The notes under the pieces were generated by a model. It was not told the DNA's origin. It saw only the letters and a list, made by a program, of their open reading frames with translations, and did no database searches. A DNA stretch of 64,000 nt from Vibrio europaeus (lineage in GTDB: Bacteria; Pseudomonadota; Gammaproteobacteria; Enterobacterales; Vibrionaceae), in NCBI RefSeq assembly GCF_001695575.1, contig NZ_LUAX01000007.1:1178001-1242000 (forward strand). Direction: 5' to 3'. Below are positions 25,167 through 32,869 of this stretch, one piece after another. Both the position numbers and the translations under genes were made by a program. Each line of letters begins with the position of its first letter. Position 1 is the first letter of the stretch.

Positions 25167-26285
25167 ATGACTCAAGAACTACTTAAAACCCCTCTACACG
25201 CACTGCACGTTGAAGCTGGTGCGAAGATGGTTCCTTTCGCTGGCTACGATATGCCTGTTCAATACAAGCTTGGTGTTAAGAAAGAGCATTTACATACGCG
25301 TGATGCAGCGGGTCTGTTCGATGTTTCGCACATGGGGCAACTGCGTTTACACGGCGAAGGCGCAGCAGCATTCCTTGAGTCATTAGTTCCTGTCGACATT
25401 GTTGATTTGCCACAAGGCAACCAGCGCTATGCTTTCTTTACCAATGAGCAGGGCGGCATTATGGATGACTTAATGGTGGCTAATTTAGGCGACCATCTAT
25501 TTGTTGTTGTCAATGCAGCATGTAAAGAGCAAGACATCAATCATCTAGAAGCGCATTTACCATCAGGTGTTGAGCTAGAGATTATTGATGACCGCGCATT
25601 GTTAGCACTACAAGGCCCTAAGGCGGTAGATGTACTCAAGCGTTATAATGCTGAAGCTGCTGACATGCTGTTTATGGATGTGAAGAAGCTAGAGATTTTG
25701 GGTGTCGAGTGCATTGTTAGCCGCAGTGGTTATACGGGTGAAGATGGCTATGAAATCTCAGTACCGAACACGAATGCTGAAGAACTAGCGCAAAAGCTAA
25801 CAGCGGAAGAAGAAGTGGAGTGGATTGGTCTTGGAGCACGTGATTCGCTTCGTCTTGAATGCGGTCTATGTCTATACGGTCACGATCTTGACACGACGAC
25901 GACACCTGTAGAAGCAAGCCTTCTTTGGGGTATTCAGAAAATTCGCCGTGCAGGTGGCGACCGTGAAGGTGGCTTCCCTGGTGCAGACATCATTCTGAAG
26001 CAAATTGAAACTAAAGATGTTTCACGCAAGCGCGTTGGTTTAGTAGGTCAGACGAAAGCACCAGTACGTGAAGGTGCAGAGCTGTTTGATGCAGAAGACA
26101 ATAAAGTCGGCGTAGTAACCAGTGGTACAGCAGGCCCTAATGCCGGTAAGCCAGTATCAATGGCGTACGTACGTGCTGACCTTGCAGCGGTCGGTACAGA
26201 GCTGTTTGCCGACGTGCGTGGTAAAAAACTATCAATGACAATAGAAAAAATGCCATTTGTGCCACAGCGTTATTACCGCGGCTAA
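25167..26285 (+). CDS. gcvT: Aminomethyltransferase, T protein of glycine cleavage
   Basis: 372 aa from ATG 25167, with GGAGACAACA before it. Transfers the one-carbon unit from aminomethyl-GcvH to tetrahydrofolate and frees ammonia. FDVSHMGQLRLHGEGAAAFL, QRYAFFTNEQGGIMDD, SRSGYTGEDGYEIS and ARDSLRLECGLCLYGHDLD are all family landmarks. Own promoter and terminator; operator 2 sits in its leader. Not in the same transcript as gcvH and gcvP, a split arrangement. Confidence 0.97.
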   Translation: MTQELLKTPLHALHVEAGAKMVPFAGYDMPVQYKLGVKKEHLHTRDAAGLFDVSHMGQLRLHGEGAAAFLESLVPVDIVDLPQGNQRYAFFTNEQGGIMDDLMVANLGDHLFVVVNAACKEQDINHLEAHLPSGVELEIIDDRALLALQGPKAVDVLKRYNAEAADMLFMDVKKLEILGVECIVSRSGYTGEDGYEISVPNTNAEELAQKLTAEEEVEWIGLGARDSLRLECGLCLYGHDLDTTTTPVEASLLWGIQKIRRAGGDREGGFPGADIILKQIETKDVSRKRVGLVGQTKAPVREGAELFDAEDNKVGVVTSGTAGPNAGKPVSMAYVRADLAAVGTELFADVRGKKLSMTIEKMPFVPQRYYRG

Positions 26286-26315
26286 TAGTGTATGACATCA
26301 TACACTTGGTGTGTT

Positions 26316-26343
26316 AAAACCTCTCTTAGTAGAGGTTTTTTTG
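26316..26343 (+). terminator. Terminator of gcvT
   Basis: 9-bp stem AAAACCTCT/AGAGGTTTT, 6-base loop, then a run of Ts. Confidence 0.9.
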
Positions 26344-26391
26344 TACGTATAATTCTGTACAATTAGATGGATTTGATGAATAGGAATTATT

Positions 26392-27480
26392 ATGAGAAAG
26401 ATTTCGGTGGTACTCTCTTGCCTATGGGCGGCTGGTGCTTATAGTGCAGATATAAGCCCGTACATAGTTAACGGGACGCAAGTTTCTGACAGTGAGTTGT
26501 TTAACACTTACCCTACGTTTACAAGCTTGTATTTTCATGACGGTAGCAGATATGGTAATTATTGCGGAGCGACGCTAATTAACTCTCAATATGTTTTAAC
26601 TGCTGCGCATTGTATCTACCAAGACTACGATGAAATGCTCAATACTTGGGTGGTTCCAAGGATGTCAGACCAATCAGTGTATTCTAATGGCTCTTACATG
26701 TCTGCACGAGTTGAAAAGATTTACTATCCAAGCACTTACTCCCCTAATCTCGATCCTTCGAATGGTCCTGTATTACCTGATGATATAGCAATTCTCAAAT
26801 TAGAGTCTTCATTAAACGTAGGGGATTATGCATCCACTATTAACAGTACGATTGACAATACTTACGCTTTAAATCGAGGGAGCGAGACATTTAAGGCAGT
26901 CGGACGAGGATTAACAACTCATGTGGCTGATAATTTAGGGAATACAGTCTCACGTACATCAACAGATGTTGTTCTTCAGGCGAGTTTAACGTCGACGAAC
27001 ACCTGTAACCCTCTGACGAGCAAGCAGCTTTGTTTTGACGGCACTTTAGCCGGTAGTTATAAGAATTCTACATGTAAAGGAGATTCTGGAGGCCCGGTGT
27101 ATTGGTGGGATGGCAGTGGGTATAAACAGATTGGTATTACGAGTTATGGCCCTACCACGTGTGGGGACCCGACTCGTAGCTATACTTCAGTTTTTACCGA
27201 AGTTTATGACTACAGTACGTGGATTTCGAATGTCCTGAATGGTTCGGAGCAACCGAAGTATTATGTAGAGAAGCTTTCGACTACTCGTCAACTGAAGGAG
27301 CAAAGCTCTGGCAACATAGTTGCTACTTCTTCGGCTCTATTGAACGATACAGTTATGCCTTCTATTCAATCTTCTAGTTCAACATCGACTTCGACTACTT
27401 CCGGAGGCGGTGGTGGCGGCTCTCTAGGTCTCGCCTTTCTAACACTATTAGGCTTCGCTGGTTGGAGACGCAGCAAATAA
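26392..27480 (+). CDS. Trypsin-like serine protease with GlyGly-CTERM anchor
   Basis: 362 aa. Signal peptide (cleavage near AYSA), then a short propeptide and the mature-type start IVNG at 25-28. S1 triad His73 (LTAAHC), Asp131 (PDDIAIL) and Ser232 (GDSGGP). After a Ser/Thr-rich spacer, the tail GGGGGGSLGLAFLTLLGFAGWRR is a GlyGly-CTERM signal: glycines, a membrane helix, basic end. In vibrios such proteins leave by type II secretion and are processed by rhombosortase. The residue before IVNG is Tyr, not Arg or Lys, so activation is not by a trypsin-type cut. Paralogue of the next gene. Confidence 0.93.
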   Translation: MRKISVVLSCLWAAGAYSADISPYIVNGTQVSDSELFNTYPTFTSLYFHDGSRYGNYCGATLINSQYVLTAAHCIYQDYDEMLNTWVVPRMSDQSVYSNGSYMSARVEKIYYPSTYSPNLDPSNGPVLPDDIAILKLESSLNVGDYASTINSTIDNTYALNRGSETFKAVGRGLTTHVADNLGNTVSRTSTDVVLQASLTSTNTCNPLTSKQLCFDGTLAGSYKNSTCKGDSGGPVYWWDGSGYKQIGITSYGPTTCGDPTRSYTSVFTEVYDYSTWISNVLNGSEQPKYYVEKLSTTRQLKEQSSGNIVATSSALLNDTVMPSIQSSSSTSTSTTSGGGGGGSLGLAFLTLLGFAGWRRSK

Positions 27481-27553
27481 AAGCATATTGATCTGACGCA
27501 CTTTCTACATCGTAATCTAAACTTAAAGGGTGATTACGATGTAGGAAGAAAGC

Positions 27554-28582
27554 ATGAAAGCGTCAATTCGTTTAATTTGCCTACTTTTGCTCACTAAGTT
27601 GAGCTATGCCGTTGAAGTGACTCCCTATATCGTTAACGGTAGTGATGCTAATATTGTCAATTACCCTTCCTTCGCCAGTCTTTTCTTTCGCAACGGTAAC
27701 TTATATAGCTCGTCATCTTACTGCGGCGCAACGATGATCAATTCGCAGTTCGTGCTAACTGCTGCCCACTGTATCTACGATGACGACAATTTGATGCTGT
27801 ATACCGTTGTCGCTCCTCAACTGGATGATGAAAGTAACTTTCTCTCGAGTCAGCAGGCCAAAGCTTTAGAGTTTTACTACCCAGATACATACATTGATTC
27901 ATCAGCAGAGCTTTGGCCTGATGACATTGCTATTATCAAGTTAGAAACGCCGTTGGCAGTTTCCAATTATACCTCTCTTATAAACACGACGATTAACAAT
28001 ACGTTTTCAGTCAGTGATATCTTTAAAGCGATTGGGCATGGATTAATAGAAGGAAATGTATCCGGCGGGACTAACTTGTTAGAAACGACGCTAACCTATA
28101 TGACAACTTCAGCATGCCAAGCGGAGTACGGAAGTAAATTGACCTCAAGCCATCTTTGTTTCAGTGGAGCAATCAGCGGCGGTTATCGAAACTCTACCTG
28201 TAACGGGGATTCAGGTGGGCCTGTCTATTGGTATAATGGATCTCAGTACATTCAAATTGGTATAACGAGTTTCGGACCAAGTACGTGTGGCGATACTAGC
28301 CGTAATGTGACCTCTGTTTTTACCGATGTGCATGATTACCAAGCTTGGATATCTCGCGTTATTAATGGTCTCGAAACCCCGAAAGCTTATGTCGCAACGG
28401 TCAATGGTGTACGCACATTGGTGAAAGGGTCGTCATCTCCAGCAGTGACAACAACGAGTGGAGACAGCGGTGGTGGGAGTGCAAACCCGCTAGTACTTCT
28501 CTATCTTCTACTAGTACTTTTAGGCCGATTCAGGCCTATATTCACGATGCGCATATCCAATTTGCACGCTTCTCACAAATGA
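27554..28582 (+). CDS. Second trypsin-like serine protease, altered GlyGly-CTERM tail
   Basis: 342 aa. Same plan as its neighbour: signal peptide, PYIVNG, His72, Asp124, Ser220 and the paired-Cys pattern, so a tandem duplication followed by divergence. The tail has GGGSANPLVLLYLLLVLLGRFR, a normal GlyGly-CTERM, but runs on for 15 more residues (PIFTMRISNLHASHK). CTERM proteins usually end right after the basic cluster, so the end is odd. The DNA here holds a repeated CTAGTACTT (28490-28520 area) and the inverted repeat TAGGCC/GGCCTA. It lacks an obvious terminator. Confidence 0.9.
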   Translation: MKASIRLICLLLLTKLSYAVEVTPYIVNGSDANIVNYPSFASLFFRNGNLYSSSSYCGATMINSQFVLTAAHCIYDDDNLMLYTVVAPQLDDESNFLSSQQAKALEFYYPDTYIDSSAELWPDDIAIIKLETPLAVSNYTSLINTTINNTFSVSDIFKAIGHGLIEGNVSGGTNLLETTLTYMTTSACQAEYGSKLTSSHLCFSGAISGGYRNSTCNGDSGGPVYWYNGSQYIQIGITSFGPSTCGDTSRNVTSVFTDVHDYQAWISRVINGLETPKAYVATVNGVRTLVKGSSSPAVTTTSGDSGGGSANPLVLLYLLLVLLGRFRPIFTMRISNLHASHK

Positions 28583-28713
28583 GAATGTTCCGTTAATTTA
28601 ATGAAATTAAATGATATTTCCTGCGTTATTTCCTGCTGTTTATGATTTGTTAGGTTGACTATTTGCCACTAAACGATAGTTTTAACTTATCGATAAATCG
28701 AGCAGGAATTACC

Positions 28714-29382
28714 ATGATGAATAATGATATTTATAAAATTACTCTTGTTTCTGATGTCACTATGCAATCGAAACTGCTGAAAGATTCTTTGGAAAAAGGA
28801 CTTGATCTCCAAGTAACCATGGTTACTTCCGAGGCGCTAGAAGAAATGGAAGAGGGGAGTTCATTACTTGGCAATCTTGTTCTTATCGATTACCACTATC
28901 TGGATGAAAGTAAGTTTGAAGCGTACAACCAAGCCAAAATGGTTAGCCAATACACAGTCAAAGAAATTGTGTTTAACTGCCCCAATGAAGCGCCTTCAAA
29001 CCATCTGTTTAAGTGGCGTAATCTAGTCGGAGTTTTCTACGTTGATGATGAGGTTTCTTTACTGCTCAAAGGTATGGAAAAGATCATGAATGATGAAATG
29101 TGGCTATCGCGTAAAGTCGCTCAAGATTATATCGAGCATTTCCGTTGCGCGAATACCGTTACTACGTCCCAAGCCTATGCAAATTTAACTAAGCGCGAAA
29201 AAGAAATTATGCGTTTGCTCGGGCACGGTGCATCCAATATTCAAATTGCAGAAGAGTTGTTTGTCAGTGAAAACACGGTGAAAACGCATTTACACAATAT
29301 TTTTAAGAAAATTAATGCTAAGAACCGCCTCCAAGCGCTGCTGTGGGCAAACAATAATATAGCTTTAGAAGAGCGGGTTTAG
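28714..29382 (+). CDS. CsgD/VpsT-type LuxR-family regulator
   Basis: 222 aa from ATG 28714, with AGCAGGA upstream; the TTG at 28663 lacks one. N-terminal receiver-like domain without a phosphoacceptor context, then WLSR at 130-133, which is the W[F/L/M][T/S]R c-di-GMP-binding motif of VpsT and CsgD-type proteins, and a LuxR HTH at about 158-215 (TKREKEIMRLLGHGASNIQIAEELFVSENTVKTHL region). Such proteins switch on biofilm matrix genes when c-di-GMP is high. A curli locus lies 22 kb downstream in this window with no csgD of its own. Target not proven. Confidence 0.88.
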   Translation: MMNNDIYKITLVSDVTMQSKLLKDSLEKGLDLQVTMVTSEALEEMEEGSSLLGNLVLIDYHYLDESKFEAYNQAKMVSQYTVKEIVFNCPNEAPSNHLFKWRNLVGVFYVDDEVSLLLKGMEKIMNDEMWLSRKVAQDYIEHFRCANTVTTSQAYANLTKREKEIMRLLGHGASNIQIAEELFVSENTVKTHLHNIFKKINAKNRLQALLWANNNIALEERV

Positions 29383-29411
29383 TTGTATTAATAGTGAGTT
29401 TTCTTTGCCTG

Positions 29412-29437
29412 GCCAAGCATTAATGCTTGGCTTTTTT
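29412..29437 (+). terminator. Terminator of the CsgD/VpsT-like gene
   Basis: 9-bp stem GCCAAGCAT/ATGCTTGGC around TA, followed by TTTTTT. The stem is a near-perfect palindrome. Confidence 0.88.
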
Positions 29438-29542
29438 GTTGAAAAACCTCATCGATAAACAACAAATTACCTAGCATTATTGGATGGTGCTTATAGCCTA
29501 AACTACGCTTAGTTAAGTGATTGAATAACCATTAGGTGTGGA

Positions 29543-31828
29543 ATGGCAGACAAAGAGCTAATTTCATTGCTCTGGTTGCTAGGGTGTACCTGTATCGCCC
29601 TGTTTATGCAGGCAGGTTTTACCTTGATCGAGACAGGCAGTGTACGAGCTAAGAACTCGGTCAATGTCGCGATGAAAAACCTTGCTGATTTTATTGTCGT
29701 GACCGTGGCTTACATCGTGTTCGGATATCACTTGAGCCAAGGTGATAGCTTGCTCTCTTTCGAGACACTAGCTATGGACAATGAGCACTTACCTAAACTG
29801 TTATTTAACGTCATGTTTGTGACGACTGCAGCGACGATCGTTTCTGGGTGTGTCGCAGAGCGCATGAGTTACAAAGGTTATATATATACTTCCTTTTTTA
29901 TCGCAGTTATCACCTATCCTATCGCTTCCTATTTGACTTGGAACCCATACTCTTGGCTTAACTCAAGTGGCTTTTATGATTTTGCTGGTGGCACTACCGT
30001 ACATGTTGTCGGGGGAATGATCGGCTTGATTGGAACCATGATAGTCGGGCCGAGAAAAGGCCGCTTCGACAAAAAGTCTGTACGTGAAATACCTTCTTAT
30101 AGCCATACACTCGTGACGTTAGGGGTGTTCTTAATGCTGTTCGCTTGGCTTGGCTTTAATGGTGGAAGCTTATATACCTTCGATTTGCGAGTGCCCAAAA
30201 TACTGTTTAACACCTTAGTGTGCGGTGCTATCGCTGGGTGTACAACTTTGTTCTGGTTACATCATTATCGGCATGTTCCGGTGTTTGTTGTTCTCAATAG
30301 TGTTCTTGGCGGTTTGGTGATCGTTACGGCGGGTGCTGACATTATGGGAATGATCGACTTGCTGGTGCTCGGTATGTTTGCTTCTGCGTGCGTCATTTTA
30401 GGCGATCGGATGCTAATCAAAGCTAAAATTGATGATCCGGTTGGCGCGATTCCTGTCCACCTATTCTGCGGGGGTGTTGGAACACTGTATGCAGGTTTCA
30501 AATTAGGATGGATTGAAAACCAAGACGTCGTTAACCAGCTACTCATGCAAGTTATCGGTTTAGTGATAGTCGCTGGCTGGGCGGCGCTCAATGCCGCCAC
30601 TATATTCATGCTTCTGAGAAAAATGCACTTAGATAGAGTAACAGAGAGGGAAGAGGAGGTAGGCCTCAATTTCAGTGAGCACGGTGTCAGAATGAGTTGG
30701 CTCGAAACCGTCAATACCATTGAGCAGATAAGTCAACATGGAGACTACTCACGTCGAGTTCCGATTGAGTTTGGTACTGAAGCGGGGGATGTGGCGATAT
30801 CATTCAATAATTTGATGGACCGACTAGAGAGTAACATTGATGTGCTCCATCAGGTTGCTAAAGGGAACCTTGAAGACTTAGACGTGACGCCAAGCAGTGA
30901 TCGAGACATCATGTCTAACTCACTAAAAACAATGATCCTTGGGTTGCGCTCACTTATTGATGATGTGGAAGGCCAACTACAAAAACAGGCCTCACAGGGT
31001 GACCCGCATACTTTGCAAGCGTTAATAGAGCGTTTTAAGCGCACGCAAGATCAACTCATGGAAGCGGAAAAAATGTCCGCCTTGAGCGGGATGGTAGTCG
31101 GGGTGGCTCATGAACTGAATACGCCTTTAGGGGTGTCGGTCACGAGTCTATCTATCTTAAATGACCGCCTGTTTTCAATTCAAAAAAGCTTTCAGGATAA
31201 GACGATTTCGCAGGACGATCTCACCGAGTTTCTGTCAGTCGCTAACCAGTGTATGGAGATGCTTATTACTAACATCAATCGCTCTGTTGAGTTGGTGAGT
31301 AAGCTAAAGAGTGTCGACCAGAAAATGACGGTAGAAGAACCCAAGTTGATTGAGTTATCGCAACTGTTTCGCGACGTATTAACTCATACTGAGGAGCTGT
31401 TCGATGAACACAATATCTCTGCCCGATTAGAGTGTGATGAGAAACTTCGTGTTTACGTTGCGCCGATTTCGTTGGCGTGTGTTATTGAGGAGCTTTTGAC
31501 CAATAGTGCATTGCATGCATTCTCTGGCGAGCTTCATTCCCAGAGAGAGGTTAGGCTAGTTGCCAGCCAAGATCATCAAAATACCTATATCAGCGTTGAA
31601 GACAATGGTAACGGGATCAGCGAACAAGATCAGTCAAAAATATTTCAACCCTTTTTCACGACACTTAGAGCGAGAGGAGGAACGGGACTAGGGATGCATA
31701 TGGTTTACAATATTTGCAGTCAAAAACTAGCAGCAAATATTGAACTGGAAAGTACTTTAGGCGTGGGGACGAAATTTGTCATCACACTTGAAAACCGAAT
31801 TGAACCGGAAGCAAGAGCACCTGCATAA
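29543..31828 (+). CDS. Ammonium transporter-like sensor fused to histidine kinase
   Basis: 761 aa. Residues 1-360 are an Amt/Mep domain with about eleven helices. The two pore histidines are kept (GGTTVHVVGG and PVHLFCGGVG) and so is DDPVGA. A HAMP-like linker and coiled coil follow (YSRRVPIEFGTEAGDVAISFN), then H-box GVAHELNTPLG (His523), N-box EELLTNSALHAF, G1 DNGNG and G2 GGTGLGMHM. It should sense external ammonium through the Amt part and phosphorylate a response regulator. No receiver gene is adjacent. Amt-kinase fusions are known but uncommon. The kinase half resembles those at 14208 and 40060. Confidence 0.92.
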   Translation: MADKELISLLWLLGCTCIALFMQAGFTLIETGSVRAKNSVNVAMKNLADFIVVTVAYIVFGYHLSQGDSLLSFETLAMDNEHLPKLLFNVMFVTTAATIVSGCVAERMSYKGYIYTSFFIAVITYPIASYLTWNPYSWLNSSGFYDFAGGTTVHVVGGMIGLIGTMIVGPRKGRFDKKSVREIPSYSHTLVTLGVFLMLFAWLGFNGGSLYTFDLRVPKILFNTLVCGAIAGCTTLFWLHHYRHVPVFVVLNSVLGGLVIVTAGADIMGMIDLLVLGMFASACVILGDRMLIKAKIDDPVGAIPVHLFCGGVGTLYAGFKLGWIENQDVVNQLLMQVIGLVIVAGWAALNAATIFMLLRKMHLDRVTEREEEVGLNFSEHGVRMSWLETVNTIEQISQHGDYSRRVPIEFGTEAGDVAISFNNLMDRLESNIDVLHQVAKGNLEDLDVTPSSDRDIMSNSLKTMILGLRSLIDDVEGQLQKQASQGDPHTLQALIERFKRTQDQLMEAEKMSALSGMVVGVAHELNTPLGVSVTSLSILNDRLFSIQKSFQDKTISQDDLTEFLSVANQCMEMLITNINRSVELVSKLKSVDQKMTVEEPKLIELSQLFRDVLTHTEELFDEHNISARLECDEKLRVYVAPISLACVIEELLTNSALHAFSGELHSQREVRLVASQDHQNTYISVEDNGNGISEQDQSKIFQPFFTTLRARGGTGLGMHMVYNICSQKLAANIELESTLGVGTKFVITLENRIEPEARAPA

Positions 31829-31852
31829 TTGTAAATGCTCTTTAGATACCGA

Positions 31853-32116
31853 TTAGAATACGCAGTGCTTGGCGTAACTCGTTGCGTCGTTCGCACTCCA
31901 ATCGCCTTTTGGCTTGTCTTCTAAATCACTACACCAGCCTTCACTTCCTACAGCGTCTTGCAGCACACAGTGCTTAGCGTAATCAACAGCTCCTTGGGCG
32001 TTCCATTCGCTTTTAGGCTTCTCTGTCATTTCGTCACACCAGGTTTGTGTGCCCACTTCTGTTTGGCAGGCACTTAGCGTTAGCAGGGCAACGAAAGAAA
32101 ATGCAATTTTTTTCAT
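31853..32116 (-). CDS. DUF3012 lipoprotein with duplicated motif
   Basis: 87 aa from ATG 32116, where a lipoprotein signal begins (LTLSAC, Cys17) and GGAAATTGAG precedes; the open frame extends further but is not coding. The mature part is two copies of one unit: W-C-x-E/D-x-x-x-K-P-K-x-x-W-x-A-x-x-A-x-x-Y-A-K-H-C, at about 26-52 and 61-86. Each has two cysteines that could form a disulphide. DUF3012 proteins usually have one such unit. Envelope lipoprotein of unknown role, divergent from rbsD. Confidence 0.8.
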   Translation of the reverse strand: MKKIAFSFVALLTLSACQTEVGTQTWCDEMTEKPKSEWNAQGAVDYAKHCVLQDAVGSEGWCSDLEDKPKGDWSANDATSYAKHCVF

Positions 32117-32207
32117 CTCAATTTCCAAGTCTTCTTGATGCCCCACACTATACCTTAAAAGATCCGCTGCTCCGCTTAATCGAGCAAATAAATATAGAAA
32201 ATGGCAT

Positions 32208-32223
32208 ATCGAAACGTTTCGAT
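32208..32223. promoter_or_regulatory. RbsR operator 1
   Basis: 16-base perfect palindrome ATCGAAACGTTTCGAT, the LacI-family type that RbsR binds in enterics. Its centre lies 123 bp upstream of operator 2. Sits between the DUF3012 lipoprotein and rbsD. Confidence 0.85.
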
Positions 32224-32225
32224 GG

Positions 32226-32239
32226 GTGATCTTAATCAC
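32226..32239. promoter_or_regulatory. CRP-type site of the rbs operon
   Basis: GTGA-TCTTAA-TCAC, a perfect core of the CRP consensus (GTGA-N6-TCAC), next to operator 1. Positive control of ribose genes by cAMP-CRP is expected. A candidate -10 (TAGAAT, 32288-32293) lies about 60 bases downstream. Confidence 0.65.
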
Positions 32240-32328
32240 TTTGGTAAGAGAATAGTCACTAGCAAAGCGGATCAATTTCACACTCTATAGAATCGAGTCT
32301 CGAATTTCTGAAGTGACGGACTATTATG

Positions 32329-32348
32329 TCATCGAAACGTTTCGATGA
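32329..32348. promoter_or_regulatory. RbsR operator 2
   Basis: 20-base perfect palindrome TCATCGAAACGTTTCGATGA, sharing a 16-base core with operator 1. It lies 78 bases before rbsD, probably just downstream of the transcript start, the usual repressor position. Confidence 0.88.
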
Positions 32349-32425
32349 GTATTTTCTCAATAATAAGCATGATAGAGAAAATAAAGCTTGCCGTACGATA
32401 AACGTATTTTTGAAAGGTCGATGAG

Positions 32426-32845
32426 ATGAAGAAAAGTACCCTTATAAATTCAGAACTTTCTTACTTGGTGGCGACATTAGGTCACACCGATGAGATTACC
32501 GTTTGTGATGCAGGCTTACCTATTCCTGATGAAGTGCAGCGTATTGATTTAGCACTAACACATGGTGTTCCTTCATTTCTAGAAACAGTACGAGTGCTAT
32601 TAAGCGAGTCTCAGATTGAAGGCGTCATTATTGCTGAAGAATTTGCCAAAGTGAGCCCGGCTCACCATGAAGCTTTAGTCAAAGAGCTTGCGACAGAAAG
32701 CGAGTTAAGCGGTAAGAAAATTGAAGTCACGTATGTGTCTCATGAAGACTTCAAAGCTCGTACTCAGAAGAGTAGAGCAGTAGTTCGTACTGGTGAGTGC
32801 ACGCCATATGCGAACGTGATATTTCAAGCAGGTGTGGTTTTTTAA
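32426..32845 (+). CDS. rbsD: D-ribose pyranase
   Basis: 139 aa, normal length. Converts beta-pyranose to furanose ribose for the kinase. Family stretches LGHTDEITVCDAGLPIPDEVQRID, LTHGVPSFLETV, AEEFAKVSP and VVRTGECTPYANVIFQAGV are nearly as in E. coli, including the active-site His of LGHTD. First gene of rbsDACBK-R, behind two RbsR operators and a CRP site. Confidence 0.96.
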   Translation: MKKSTLINSELSYLVATLGHTDEITVCDAGLPIPDEVQRIDLALTHGVPSFLETVRVLLSESQIEGVIIAEEFAKVSPAHHEALVKELATESELSGKKIEVTYVSHEDFKARTQKSRAVVRTGECTPYANVIFQAGVVF

Positions 32846-32869
32846 GCCGCGCGATCGTAGGGAAGAATT

